A stretch of DNA of 64,000 nt, taken from positions 367,721 to 431,720 of the forward strand of contig NW_019774748.1 in NCBI RefSeq assembly GCF_001039355.2, given 5' to 3'. This stretch comes from Lingula anatina. Taxonomy: Eukaryota; Brachiopoda; Lingulata; Lingulida; Lingulidae. The translations under genes and the position numbers were made by a program. Shown piece after piece: positions 11,452-26,400 of the stretch. The notes under the pieces are model-generated. The model worked only from the letters and a program-made list of their open reading frames with translations, was not told the DNA's origin and did no database searches. The first letter of the stretch is position 1; every line of letters starts with the position of its first letter.

Positions 11452-14400
11452 TTAGTAAGAGTTGCTGTCGGTTTCATCTTTCTTCCACCACCATGTCTCC
11501 GAGGCGTCGTCGTCACCGTCGTCGCCAAATAGATTGGACAAGAGGTCGTTAAGCAAGGACGACCTTGTGGTCGGCGCCTCCCATTCCCCCGTTACTTTGT
11601 TATTCTGCTTCACCTCGCTTGGAATGGGTGGTATAGGGGTTGTCTGAAATGAGAAGTGTAGGATTTTCTTTGCCTTTAGGTGATACGCCAAAAGACAAAT
11701 GCGGACATTTTGTATGCTTCGAGATTTCAAATCAATTCTAAATAAAACGATATGAAAATATTTTCAAGTCTACACTGAAAGTGTAAGGTTTTTCTTTCAC
11801 GTACCGGCTCGTCTTTGTTTTTTGGGTCTTGAGGTGCTTTCTTTCCACCAGCCTTTTGTATGTGGTCCGGTATTTCTTTGGTCCCGTGCAACAAAAGTTT
11901 CACGCTTTTCACTGAGCCGCGCTGGCCACCAGTAGTCTACACAAACACACAACGCAAACATTATAAATCGTCATGGTGTTTTTAAGGAAAAATGAGTACT
12001 TGTTGGAAGAACGGCTTGCTATCAAGGTCAGTTAATACACATGTAGAGGGATTAAAAACAAGACAAACAAGCAAGATAAAACAAATTATATGGCTTTTTC
12101 CTACTGACCTATACTTACTTATTATATAAGCGAACAAAAGATGGAAATGATTCCACCATATTCTTCCCCAAATATTCGTATGTAGGCATATAAGTATAAT
12201 ATTACTTTAAGTGTGGCACACAGATTGGCTACGACCTAGTGAGCCAAAGTTAGCACTGTGTCGTATAGCATATTGTGTATGGTATATCAGTGTGTTAGGT
12301 GAAACACAGATTGGTACGACATGGTGTGACATTGACATTGAGATCGGTATAACATAGTGTGTTAGGTGTGATATTGAGATTGGTGTTACAGTGTGTCAGG
12401 CGTTACCCTAAGATTACTTTGACACAATATTGTTAGATGGGATACAAAAGTCTAAGAGATACACACCTGGTCAGCAATGGTCACTTCCCAAGTTCCTTTT
12501 GGGTTTTCTCCCCAGTTGTGCACAGACAAGAAGCTCCAGTTTTTCAAACCATCCCTGGATGTGTCGTATTTGCGCGTGCTGAGCAATTTCGTCGTCATTC
12601 CTACAAAAACAAATTTGCTATGTTGATAGACCATTATATGCCAAATATGCTACACGTGCAACGCAAATGCATAGTCGACTTTGTTTCTTTTAATCGAAGT
12701 TTTATGGCTAGCCCGCTTCAAAATCAACAATTGTTAAGCTGTATCAATTTATGTGACTTGGCAAAATGTTTGAACAAAGGCTTCTTTTCTATGACTGCTC
12801 ACATATCTCTTTAAAATGATGTGTATATATATATATATACCAAACAAAAGGAGAACTGAGCCGCACCATTTTCCTTACATGTTCACGCGATCGTATCAGC
12901 TGAAAAAAATTACCTGACTTGTGACACGTGTGTCCGAGGACGCCTTTAAACAGACTAACTTACCACTGGGAGCTTTGAGCCAGATTTCCAGCGATCCTCT
13001 TCTACTGTAAGTCACGTCCACGACCAACTGGACGTGTTCCAGAGACCGGATTTCATTATCTTGACCCTCACATCCTGTTGTCTTTATCTTGATCACGACT
13101 TGGTTACCAGAGGACAGTGCCCTAAAAGTACAATGATTGCTGAAGCAGAAGAACTAGTGGTGGTAAAGACTGGCAGAGGGAACAGTGTAGGCATTACAAA
13201 AAGGACGCTTAGTTTAATATCCACTGTATACAAGTTTGGTATGTTACAACACACTTAAGCAGCAGTAGTTGAACAGATCTCTTATAAACGTTTGTATCAT
13301 TTATTGATGTCTTTTTAAATGTAAACCATTTGGCATGTTGGCTGTGGCATACATGTACATCCTCAATGCAATTACAATTATACTTATGACAGGTGTAAGT
13401 GGGTTTTAGTAATTATTTTTAATTGTAAATCTAATTATGGTTTCCAAACGAAAGCAAAGGACACTAAGTTCACACATATTTGGACAAAATGGTTTACAGA
13501 CGATTTGCAAATATGAAACCGGACGATTATCCTTCTATTCTAGCACATACTTTGGCAAGCCATCTGTTACATCGACTTCACATATAGATTTCTCTGGCAC
13601 CGTCTTCCAGGTGGCAGGGTCTGCCGTCTCCACCAGGGCCAGGGCGTCTAGAATGCCGAACCCGAAGCTGCTGCTAACTTCGAAGCCTGCGCCATTGGTT
13701 TTCCAGCCAGGGTTTTCTCCTAACGGCGATTTCTGAGAGGTCCACGCGACCAGATGCTGAACGTCACGCCAAGTCAGGTTGGGGCTGGGGAGCGAAGAAT
13801 TATGAAAAAATATATACATATACATATATATATACATCATATATACTAATTAGGATATTACACACATGTAGAGGAAAAGCTGGTAGGACGTGAGTGATTG
13901 CAATCAGATCAAAGTACTCATGATCTCACAGTGGTCATGTTCATTATAACGGGAAAAAGACTGAGACAGTATGCACAAATAGTGGCCTACACATTTATGT
14001 GCAGGGTCGACTAGTCAACTTTTTTGAGAGGTAACAGGTGAATCTCTGAAAGTTTTAATTCCAGTTCTACATGTACGAATAATAATGCGTTTTCTCCCTT
14101 TCTTTCGTACAGCGACACAAGACTTAAGAACTCTCGAAATACAATAAATACAATTGAAATACAATAAGTTTATCTGCTTAAATCAGACTTTGAAGATGGA
14201 TGCATTTTTGTTTATCTGTTTATTTGTTTATTTATAGATGTGAATGTCTTTTGAAATAAGGACTCACTTGCGTTCCAAGACAAGTGCCATGACGCCGGCG
14301 GCCAAGGGGGCTGAAGCCGAAGTTCCCGTATGAGCTTCTGTGCATTTATTATGGAGGTCGGTACTCACCTATGTTATAAAAAGACAGTTGTAACTTATAT

Positions 14401-17400
14401 AAGTGTTTTGATTGAAAACACGATCTAAACACTATCTTAGTTACTTACGAGTCACATGCAAGTTCTTTTGAAATTAAACTTGTCAAAGGTAAAGTAGGCG
14501 AAACACATAGCGAGTTTTGACATTGGTCAACTCTATCTGATTTCCAAAGGCCAGGTGTAATATTTGTAAATCAGATCAGCAATACATGTTTACTGGCTAC
14601 GAGGCCCATTGACAGCATAATGATACTTTTAAGTATAAGTATTGTGGGTGAGATGACCAAAATCAAATAGTGCCTTTTTATTTCTCGAAAGAACTCGTTA
14701 AAACTGTTAAAAAAAAAAGAAAAGAAAAAATGTAGATATAAACATAAAGGAGTAACATTTTAGGGTATATTGGACTACTTACAATTTTTTTCTCTCCAAA
14801 GTTCCCACTAGAGTACGCAGTTGCCATGGTAGAAGCGCACCTCTCGGCATACCAAGGTTCTTTATTGTGTTCTGTAGCACTACTGATGGACAAAGTATAG
14901 ATGGAGCCGGTGTAGCCGTCACAGTTGCAGTTGTCTTGACTTCTGCCACCGTTCCCAGACGCCCACATGTATATAATGCCCTTACCACCTCTGCCCTGTA
15001 CAATATCAGGAACATATGTAATAGATACACCACGAGTCAGTGGGGAATATGCAAAAAATTTTAATCTCGTCATTCACGGTGGTTTCCTGTTTTGTACTAA
15101 AATATGTCACATACACCTCGCTGACTCGCACAGGTTATATCCATTCTATAAAACGTTCTAGGAAACCGTTTTTTCTATTTTCTTATATTGCTGGGTAAAA
15201 GTCAGTCATATATATATCTCATGTACTAATTATCTTTGCACCGGAAAAACGACGAAAACAATACGTCTCGTACGAAACGTTAACTCCGCGATATCCCCTG
15301 CTTACCTCAGTTATTCCCTTTATGAAAGCCTCCTTGCATAGCCTGCCCGGTCCTTCCAACGTCTTGCCGTCGTCATTTGGTCCCCAGCTGGCACTAACGA
15401 TGTCGACATAAGTGTGGTTAAAACTGAGAGCTTTGGCCTCTACCGAGTCTGTAACACGTCCATCTAACATACGAATGCCTGAAAAAGATTTCGAATTAGT
15501 GAGCAAGCAGAATGCTTAGACTCCGTTCACATGAAAAATCTATTTTCTAAAAATCTATTTTCTATTCACGGTATCATGTGATCACTCCGAGCGCAGCCAA
15601 GAATTAATTACAGCTTTGGAAGTAACTGGCTCCCGCTGCCAGTAATTACGCCGTGGGATATTCAGGGCACAGACCGTGATCACAAGATACCGCAAATAGA
15701 AAATAGATTTTAAGAAAATAGATTTTGCATGTGAACGGTCCCTTAATCTAGAAGTCGAGGATCATGAATGTCTATTCGTCCGTGCGAGTGCGTCTGAATG
15801 TTAATTGCTTGCAAGGAAGAGCTGTTCTTGTCAACCTAGCCTATTTAGCACGTTCTCCTGCACTGCATATAGGCTAATACATGTACATGTAGACTAATTA
15901 TAATTCTATTCTTTGGAATAACAGGCTGAATTTTCCACAAACTCTGTGATAAATCTTTTAATGCTTTTTTATCAAAAATCTGTTATCAGATGGTTGGAAA
16001 CGGAATTTTTTATAATTACCAAAAAATCCTTGATTTTATCTTAAACCCAAAGTGTGTTGTGTGAGAAAATGACGGCCATCTCTTTTAATTTCAGAGATGG
16101 ATTGGATAGCCCAAAAACGCAAAGTTGCGTGACTTTAGGGACCCATTTCACAAAAGCACTTTAGCCCAAACATTAGTCTTAACTTTAAGACCAAAATTGT
16201 TTTCTAATTTGTTCCAAGATAAATCAATAGTAACTGAAGTAAATGCAATATTGTGCCTGTTTCATAACTAATGTTTTATTTAAGTCTACCACTATGGATT
16301 TATCTTGAATCTTGAAATAGACCAAATTTGTTGTCTTAGAGTTAAAGTAATTAAACTCGCTTACAGCGTACCAGAAAAAGATATCAGAATGCTCTACTTA
16401 TATTTGACAGGTTAGGACGAGCTTACTGCCTGTCACTGGTAGTGAGGAATAAATGTTTTTCTTTCATGTAGATTGGTTACTTTTACGACGTGCGTGTACA
16501 TAAACTTAACTGCAAATCGATGGCTGACTAACCCATTGTTCAACATGAAAGTCTACAATGTTTTCAATGTTTGGTGACAAATTGAACACGGAGGACAGAA
16601 AACCCAAATCCATCATAATTAATAACAAGGAAGAATAGATGCTCGTGCTGTTTCCTTAGTTTAGTGCGTAGTCTAGTCTGCAAATCCATTCCTTAATTGA
16701 TCAATTAAACTCGATATTTTTTGCAAAGGCATCATAAACTAAAATAACTGACAATAGTCTGCAATTTTTTCCAAAGCCTGCCTTTAAAATCGATTATACA
16801 GTTCAGAGTTGGTCGTGTGGCTAATTAATCGCCTGTTGTGGACCCAACCGGTTAATTTAGATAGATGCTCAATGAAACAGAAGGTTAACATTAGTTAGCA
16901 GATGATGAATTGGGGCGTGTTGCAGTCACTGGAACAAAAGTCACGCTACAAATGTGCTTTGTGAATGAGCTTTACATGGAGGATGTATTAGCCTCGTGTT
17001 AAGTCTACCTTGTGAGTTAAGCAGTTGCGATTTACTTTTTTTTCACAGAAAAATATTACGTTTCCGATTGTAGAAAGTTATAGACAGATATGTAATTGAA
17101 TGATTATTTTCTTTCTTTATCTTATTTCCCTAGCCAAAAATATAATGATTCTCCGAGTACTTGTCTTCACAATTCACACATGGTTAGTTGTTTTAATAAT
17201 GAATGTCGATTATTTACAATGTTGCATAATTCACGGTATCCACTTGGTTTGTCCGAAAAAAAATTACATTTTGAATGTTAAGTGAAAGTGTATAAGCAGC
17301 GATTATCAATTGCAAATTTAATTTATTTGACGTTTTTTTAAAAAACGTGTTATGAAAGATGTGGTAATGAATACCTTGGCGTCGCCAGACGCAGTCAGAA

Positions 17401-20400
17401 ACAGCCTGCTGCCAGATATCATACAGACGGCTGTACAGACTGCACCGTAGTTATTAATTTGTATATAATTAATTCACGTCTTTGGTTATATCTAGTCTCT
17501 AAGGTGTCCTTCGATATTGTTTCGAACAATTTCCATAATCGCAAGTCTAATTGCTGTTTATAGATTTTGTTAACAACATTCTAAAATAATAATTATTGAA
17601 GGTCACTAAATGTGCCAATTCTTTCGTAAGTCTGCACAAAGCATAACCCTTCGTCCAATTTATACCTTCTAACCAATAGGAAGGTCTTTATTGCCGGTGA
17701 TAAGGCTAATTTGACCTTAGAATTAGAATTAGAATTATTGGCTAATTGAGCAAGGAGTGCCATTGTGCTAGATGTCATATCCAGTGAGCCAAGTGTGTAC
17801 TTACCCCCAACTTTAGCGCCGTATGCCACGCCTACTCCACACAGGTTGTCATTTGGTTGCATGGCAATCTCTCCTGCACAGCGAGTCCCGTGTCTGAAAG
17901 TACATTAGTGCTTTTTATGTTTTCATGCTTTTTATGTTTTAAACTTGTTCTAGTTTTTCTAATTTTTTCAAACTGTTAATCTTGTTATAGATAGATAAAC
18001 ATTGACCAAGTCTAATTATTATTTTTACATTTCAAGTATAGATGGAACTCATTTAACCATTTTCGTTTCGTCATGTAGAGAGGCACAACGACAACGTGTC
18101 ACTTTTTTTCACGTAGACGTACAAATTTGGAATTGAAAAATCAACAAGTGGACGCGTGAACGTGTGTCTACACCGTATTGTAGTACAGCCGTTCGCCCCC
18201 TATTACATGTATATAGGTTAAGAATATTTATACCATGGGCATTTTTCTATTCACATTTATTGCTTTAATAGGGAAGTCTCGTTTCTACAAAAATGCCTAA
18301 TGCAACTTGAATATTTGAGAATATTACGGCAAACAAATGGCATCAAATAGGAAAGAAGAAGAAAAATAATATATACCTGTTCTGATCCAAAGCATCATAT
18401 CTAGGGGAAGGGTCGCTGTCACCTCCGTTTAAATCAGTACTTGCATATGGATCCTACAAAAGACAGAAAACTCCAGGTGAGACTGCTATAAGAAAAGGAA
18501 AAACATGACTTCCGGTTTCCATGGACAGCGATGCTTGTGTGACAAGTGCAGTTCTCTGCTTTGCACTCGTCTTTTTTCATGCAAAGTAGCATGTAGCATG
18601 TAGTATTCGAGCCTAATTTTAAACGACTTGTATATACTAAATGGCTATAGGTGCATGGCCAGAAATAATTTTGTTTGAAGTAGACCGTACATAAGTGATT
18701 GATTTAAACCAAACTTACATAGCTGGCTCTGAGATCAGGATGTGTCCATTCAAGCCCTGGAAAGAGAGAAGTGACATGGGCATCAACGGTTTCGAAGACT
18801 TTTTCTCCGTCATCAAAATTTACAAACAAAAATGAGATAAACACTTAATATTTCACGATAAAAGAGTCGAAACTGACAAAACAAACCTACACGCAAAAAC
18901 TCATCTTTAATCCACAGCGATGAATTTGACGCAACGTGGAATGTCTTAAAGGAGACAACCCCTTCCAGTCAATTGTATTTCCGTGCCGTTAGAGTTATCA
19001 TAAATCATTTAGTATCAGTGATTAGCGATAGTTTACGATTGTCTCAATGACGCGCGACAAGCTTTCTCCATTAGGCTCATATGATCATTTTTCGTAAAGG
19101 TTATCTTAAATAAATCGGTGGGCGCCACAAAATTCTCCCATGTAAAACATTAAAAAATCACTGTTGAAAAGCATTGCTGAATATCAATCTAAATGCAGTA
19201 TTAGTATAACAACCTCTCTTTCCGATCGTCAGTAGCTGAACCTAGAGTAGGAGAGAATTTAGAATTTAGATCTATCATATCGCACGTATTAAGTACCTAA
19301 ATTATTTTGAAATCCATGTAGAATAGAGACTGCATGTGTTAGTGAACGAGCATTAAGTACTGGAAAATTATTATTATTATTATTGTTGTTGTTGTTGATG
19401 TTGTCGTCGTCGTTGTCGTTGTTGCTGCTGCTGTTGTTGTTGTGATATTCATTCCGAATGCCCACTATTTACCCAAGGAACCTCACGAAACCAATCCCCA
19501 CCCCTATCCGCAACCCCTTACCATCATCAGGAATGGATATGACTACGCCTTTCCCAGTCACTTTGTACTTATCCCAGGCCTCCACCACTCTGAGGTCGGC
19601 GTGTGAAGTGGGGTTTCTCCTCTTGTCTGAGTCCTGATGTGTCTGGAACAGACAGAGGTAAAAAATTACTGCAGTGAAAGTTACATTCTAGAGTAAAAAC
19701 GTAAAACAAAATAAAGTGCTCGTCAGCTTCATGTTGTTGTCGTTGTCTTTTTCTGTCTTAAGAGAGGCTTTTAAAACGAGGCAACATTTCTGTTTTTAAA
19801 AAAATCGTGGAACATGAAGCGGTACTTTACAGCTGATGATGATGGGAAAGGTATCTTGTTTAAAGACTTGAAAAAATGTTATGTTATGTCATGTTATAAA
19901 TAACTCTTATAAGTTTAGCTGTCGTGTGAAAAACAATTTATTGTAACTTTGGGTATAAACGCCTGTATCTATATATAGCTTAAACAGGGTAATATAAAAA
20001 AAGATGTAGAAATCACTTCATAATGGCCTTTTAGGTAAAACGAACCAATAAAATAAAATTAAATTAAATAAATCAGTTAAATTTCAATTTAGAATTTAAA
20101 AATCAGGTATCTTTTGAACACATGTTAATTACCCAGTATCAACAGACGAATGATTATATGTGTAAAAAGTTACATACCAAATACCATTCATGTGACCAGT
20201 TTGGGTCATGAAATGGCTCAATGTGAGGTGGATCGTCTTCTTTTATATTGCGTGGAATGTAGCCTCTCTTAACCCTGCTCTTGCTCTGCTGTTGCTCTGC
20301 CCAGTGAACCTAAAACGAAAATGAAAAAAAAATTAAAATGTCGTGTGTCTGAAGAGGACGTTGACTTTAATTCATTATTGCGTGTCTTGATGCAAAATAA

Positions 20401-23400
20401 AACTTCAAACGTTTTACTGGAGATAACTCATAAGTAAAGTTTACGTGCTTTACTGAAACCAATTTAATTGCCACTCTGTGAAATATCAAGAGGGGTGAAC
20501 GACCTGGAGATTGCACGTTATACACGTACTTGTGGATGATCAACCAGTCTCTTTACGTGAGTGTGGGCACTTCGCCGAGAGCGCGCAGGGACATCTTTGT
20601 GGGCAAGGAGATAATAGTCATCGAGTGCTCCAATCTGAAAGAAAAGATTTCAGAGGGCAAGTCAGTCTGAAGATACCGGAGAAGATCTTGAAGCAGGAAA
20701 TTCAAAAGTCATTTAGACCTCATGTTATTGGCCGTTATAAAGATGATGAACTTCGAGACGGGGGGCAAGAAAGTTCCCCATTACTACACTCACGTACACA
20801 AGCGCGTGTTCATACACACACAAATAACTTCATACGAGATGATCATTTCTAATTTCTGTGTATTAGCTTAGTGTATTGTGTATCGCTGAGAAAGAGAGAG
20901 AGAATGAAACCACATTAACAGATTCCACCTTTTTTAAATTTCGTTACAGGAATGATTTAAATTGTTTCTGAATACGTATATACAAGAGCCTCTGTCGATA
21001 TACACATTTTATATAAAATTACCATTTAACGTCATCCTGCATAGGGCAGAATATACATGTAGGCAGCAGTGTCAATTAAGATGCCTCTGAAAACTGTCTT
21101 TCTCTGTCTGCCTCTGAAAGCTGTCAACGGCAGCAATCTGACTATAACAGCAGTTTTATAAACCTGTCTGTTAAGGAACACTATATTTAGCAGATATTAG
21201 GAGGCATTTCCACTTTTCTTGGTCGCTAATTGCGTATCATTGCTTGTAGCTCATACATATAACGTCCCTTTTATCTCACGGCGAAACGCTATAAAGGTAA
21301 ATTGTGGCTATATAATGGACTATTTGCCTTTAATGATGTGTAGATGGTCTACCTTTAACAATTGCAGACTTTCATGCTAACTCGTGCAGCCTGGTGGTTT
21401 GTTGTAATACAACGAATCTTTTAGAAGCGCGCGCACGTTTTTTTTTAATCAACGAAGACAACAAACGTGTAAATGACGCGGGAAGAATTCCGTCATCACC
21501 TATCTTAAAGAACTGCATACATGTGACAGGCGTTAAGGATGGATTACATTTAAGTCAATCTAAATGCCATTCTTTGATAAAAACCAAGCTGCGCTTGTTG
21601 ACTTCCACAGTCTTGGGCCTTTCTGCACCATCAAAGTGTTTAAAATCACAATTTTAAGTCTCTCCTTCCTGTGTCACGAAGTCACAAAATATGCCTAAGG
21701 ACAAGTTTTCACCACCCGTTAATTCGGGCAGTCGGCCGTCTTGATGTATAATCCTCGAAGATGAAACTTCACTCCTGTTTTTTTAATCATTTTGCTGCAT
21801 TAATTGCAAACCCAAGGGGTAGTCTGTCATAATGATAATGAAAGAAGTACATACTTACGAAAGAACTGATCCAAGGAAATTGCTTACTAAAAATGGGACC
21901 AAACAAAAAGATGTATCAAAATCGAAATAGCTTTTCAAATATCAGAATGGTCATTTTAATGAAATCTGAGAATTATGAAATTGACTTATCCTTTAAAATG
22001 AAGAGCATCATGCATTTCCCCATTACACCGATTTTTCAATCACGAACAAAAAAAAACTAAATTGAAGAGTCAAATTTCCGTTATGAAATAAATGTACCTA
22101 ACATTTATATGTAGGCAGTTTCTCGTTTGTTTCAATAATGCATCATAGAAGAATGATTTTAGAAAATGCGCTTCCGATGTTTGAAATAAACCGTTATTTC
22201 TAGGTTCATTTTGTTCTCTCGTATGCTGTAGAAAAGCGGATATTCAGAGGAACCCAGCCTTCCATCCTCGGTTTATTATGTTTTCTCAGCTCACGCTGGT
22301 TCTCCTCGTGACCAAATCACCGAGTAATAACTATTCTTGGAAACTAAAAGGGGTCTTGGATTACTCCTAAAGACTGTATTAAGCCAGCTATGTAATTATT
22401 AAATTGTGATGTATAGAGGTTTTGTATGACGACCTTATCCCGGTGTCGCTTCTCTGCGTCAGTCGTTCTGCCTTTACCTAGAGTTACCATTTGCAGTAAG
22501 AATCATTAAAAAGGGTATATTTCATTTAGATTTTACGTAACCATAATCATTAAATAGAACTGTATTTCCATTTCTTTCATGTGAGTGTTATATTAAAATC
22601 ATATTCTGGTAGACGAGTTTTACTCTGACAGTTGTTCATGTTAGACACTTGTCCGAATCAACAGCCAACAACAGTTTGTCGGTGCACAAGCGTTGCTCCG
22701 ATCAGGATGCCTTGCTGCACGCGGAAGATGAATTTATGAAGTACCTTGGCCCTAAGCGTCTGTCAAACCCGGGCTAATTCTCTAGCTGACACCAACCCAA
22801 TGTCTTCATACAAATTATTAAAACACGCATCAATTATGTCCTCTCAACACGTTTTACAGGGATTCCAATCAATTTCTTGTTATCTCATGTCGAACCTGAG
22901 TTCTAGAGGTCGCAATTTCCTTCTTAGTCTTATCAATCTTGGTTCCATGTGTCAACTCTTGCTGCGTTGAAGGTTTATTCAGCCTACCTTGAAAGGAGGT
23001 GCCTTCACATTTAATATGAACAAATGTCAAAATTTCCCAAACAAATGATTAATCTCGGACAAGTAGTTCAGACGATGACAATTACACCAAAAGACGTCAA
23101 TAGTTTTAAGAATAGCGATAATTCTCAATCTGAAAATGATATTGATACCATGTGAGGAGTTGCGAATGTTTCGAGTTTGTTGCGTGGGAGTGCGAGTGTT
23201 TCGGTGTGCGTGTTTGTGTGAAAGACATTGAAGTAATGAGAAAGTGAGACCTGATTTATGAAAGTTTTTCCCAAAAGTTTGACACCAATACCCAACGATC
23301 AATTGTCTACTAAATTCACGCACTGCTTCCTAATGCGACACACTGTACTTTTGTTTGATGTGTGATCAAACGCAGTTTCATTTAGCAACTCAACAAATAT

Positions 23401-26400
23401 GCTATATAAACTGACAACCAGCAACTGTTTTTGTTTCATAATAAAAAAAAGCCCACTGTCACAAAAAAGTCCATAAAATGAATATATGTTTTTATTTCCT
23501 CGACCATTTACAGAGTTCACGTTCCTCATTAATTAAAACATTCAATTGTACGTCGACTGCTGCACGCGGTAGCACGTGCTGATACTACTAGTACCAATCT
23601 ACCTACTCGTATTCAAGCACGTTGTGTGTACTCTAATAATAAAGGCTTTCTGCCCCTGATAAAGCGTATCTCATTAGTGCTGACTTTGAAGATTATTCTA
23701 TCGATTAAAACGTAGTGCAGTTTATCTAAAATATTAGTAGTCCTAATTAAAAGGTATTATTATATTCCGGCAACGTTGCTTCCTTTCTCCGGTGTGCTGT
23801 GCTGTACCACGCAACATTGCTTCTTTTTGTACTGCAAACCAACAAGCATATTTCAGATTTAGACCATATAAAAGAATATGGCAATTCTAAAAAAGAGCAA
23901 TACCAGGACCAAATTATACCGACTTAAACTCTATCACTCAACAACAGTCTCTTTTTTTCTTCTTCAAAAAGAAAATTTAGCACATCCAAGAGGGAATCGG
24001 GTATCTCTTTATGATAGCTGGTTGCAATACATACGGCAATTTAACAATGTAAAGGAGACAAGCATTCGACTGCAAGGAGTGTTGGTGCACTTTCATTAAT
24101 TCGCAAAGCTCTAGCGATATAATCTTAATCAGAACTATTCACAATAGGGGCTAGTACGTTGTCATAGGAACATGTAATCGCTACTCTTTTATTATGCAAT
24201 ACATCCTGTGTCCATCTTTCCTTAGTTGTTCAACAGATTCTTGAAAGGAAATCAAGTAAAGTAATGCATGTCCGCCAGAGCTTTTGGTTATAACTTTTCA
24301 GTTAAAACTTCGTCATTTTTAAAATCGTTCTGTCATTGGTGGTGGTTCACAGTACAGATTTACTTATAACACATAGACTTTCGACCTCGAGTTGCACTAT
24401 ACAATTACATTAACTTAACACATTCATTCTGGCCATCAAGTAATTCCCTCCATCAGAGACATGTTGCTTATTCCATTCATAGTTCGTCAACGATCAACTT
24501 GTTCTTGGGGGCACGCTGTTTCTTTCTGCCAAATTAAAATATGTTGTTTATACAGAATCAGCTTTCTTATGTTATAGAAGAGATCCCACCTTCTTCAAGA
24601 CTAGGACACGTAGCCTACAGCTTTGTATCAAGTAACTAGGTATTACTCATTATTAGCTTAGGCTTGCCATCAAAACATATTGAAGCCCGTATTCCTTAGG
24701 TTTGATTAGATGATTATTTAATATCGCTAAGGTTGGTTTGTTAAATATGAATGTTTACCACACTGGCCGTTTTTCCGTATATTTCTAACTTCTAAATAGA
24801 ATAAACGGTGTCAGCCAGAAGTGGAGAGGTTGGCTTTGTAAAAGTATGGGATTGGTACCATTTGCCTTATTCACACACTGATAAAAGCTCGTTTCGTTTT
24901 TAACCCTTATAATTTAAGTGACATCTATAAGAATGAATAAATAATTAGATTCTTTCATATTAGTTAGGTCAACACAGGTAGGCCTACTGTAGGCCAAGAT
25001 AGGCCTAAGTCAAAACTATCGCATGCCATTTCTTACAAAACATTTAGAAAAAGCCATGTTAAGTTTGAGAGCAGCACTTAAAATTGTTGGTTCTATGTGA
25101 CGTTGACATGTGACGTTGCCATGCAATGATACGTTCGGGCTCAAATTGTGAAAAAGAGAGAAAGGAATGTTTTTTAGTACAAGTGTAAGACTTCGTGACC
25201 AAAAAGCGCCGTTGGGGAGGGTCTCCAACACTGTAGGTCCAACCGCAATGTGCAACTGTTGGTGCTTTTTCATATTTTCTTGGCCATTACGGCTTTCCTA
25301 TGGTGACCCATAGGTAGAACTACACTTTTACGTCAGCAATCATGACAGTATTCAAATCTTACAGTACGTGTGTATGTATGTTCAGGATAACCAAAGGATA
25401 GTCGCCATCAACGACTCCAGAACAAATCCACCAATCAATACAGAGAAATGACACGCCTTGATTCGTCAGTCCGCAAGCTGTATTAACTGAATCTACCTGA
25501 CAACAGGCACCCCTACCCCGACATCACCAGCATTCAAAAAATTTGTTGCCACGTTAAATATTATGACGTGGGTTGTGAATTATTTACAATTTTGCGGCTG
25601 AACTACCAACAATTGTCTCTATAAGCCTGCAGCACAGACAACTTACCAATACATTATAGATTTGAGTTTTGTAAAAATTTGGCACAAAACCCGTGTCGAT
25701 GTGAACATGAGATGGAAATTTACCTTAATACTTGTCAGGGTTCATGATAACAAACTTTTCTGTTTGATGTATTTTCAGCTTGATTTATATATTCATTTAT
25801 TTATTTTTCATCTTATCAACGGGTGAGACACATGCTCATAATGTTGTCGAGAGGTTTGAACAAACACGCAAATGCAACCAGTATTCCATCATCATATTCA
25901 CTAATGCAGTTATAATATATGTAGACTAACATAACTAAGGATAAACAGTTGACCAGCAACATACATGTAACAACAACATTTAAATATCTTGTTATATGCT
26001 TCGTGCTGTGTACATGTTGTCCATCCAGGTATCAATATTTATCCGTAAATCAATATAAGCTCTTGGTACGTGAAATCCGGCGTTAAGCAAGAAAAAGAGC
26101 TCTTGAGAATACTGTTAAAACCCGCTGTACATGTCTGAAAAGACTCTTGATGATGAAGCGATGAAGTCATATAAATTGAGTATTAATACATACCTTCAAA
26201 TGTAATTCAGGTGATGTAAATTGGTTCATTGTACAGAGAGTTAAAGCAAAGGGGCTTAAAGTTAAACAGAAAAACAGTAAATTTGGTGAAGTCTAAATAT
26301 ATCTTTTGAAAGGAATTTAGTACATCATGGGTAAAAAACAAAAGTCTCAGAAAGGCAAAGACAGTGAATGTTATAATTAGAGCTTTAATAGAGTATTAAA

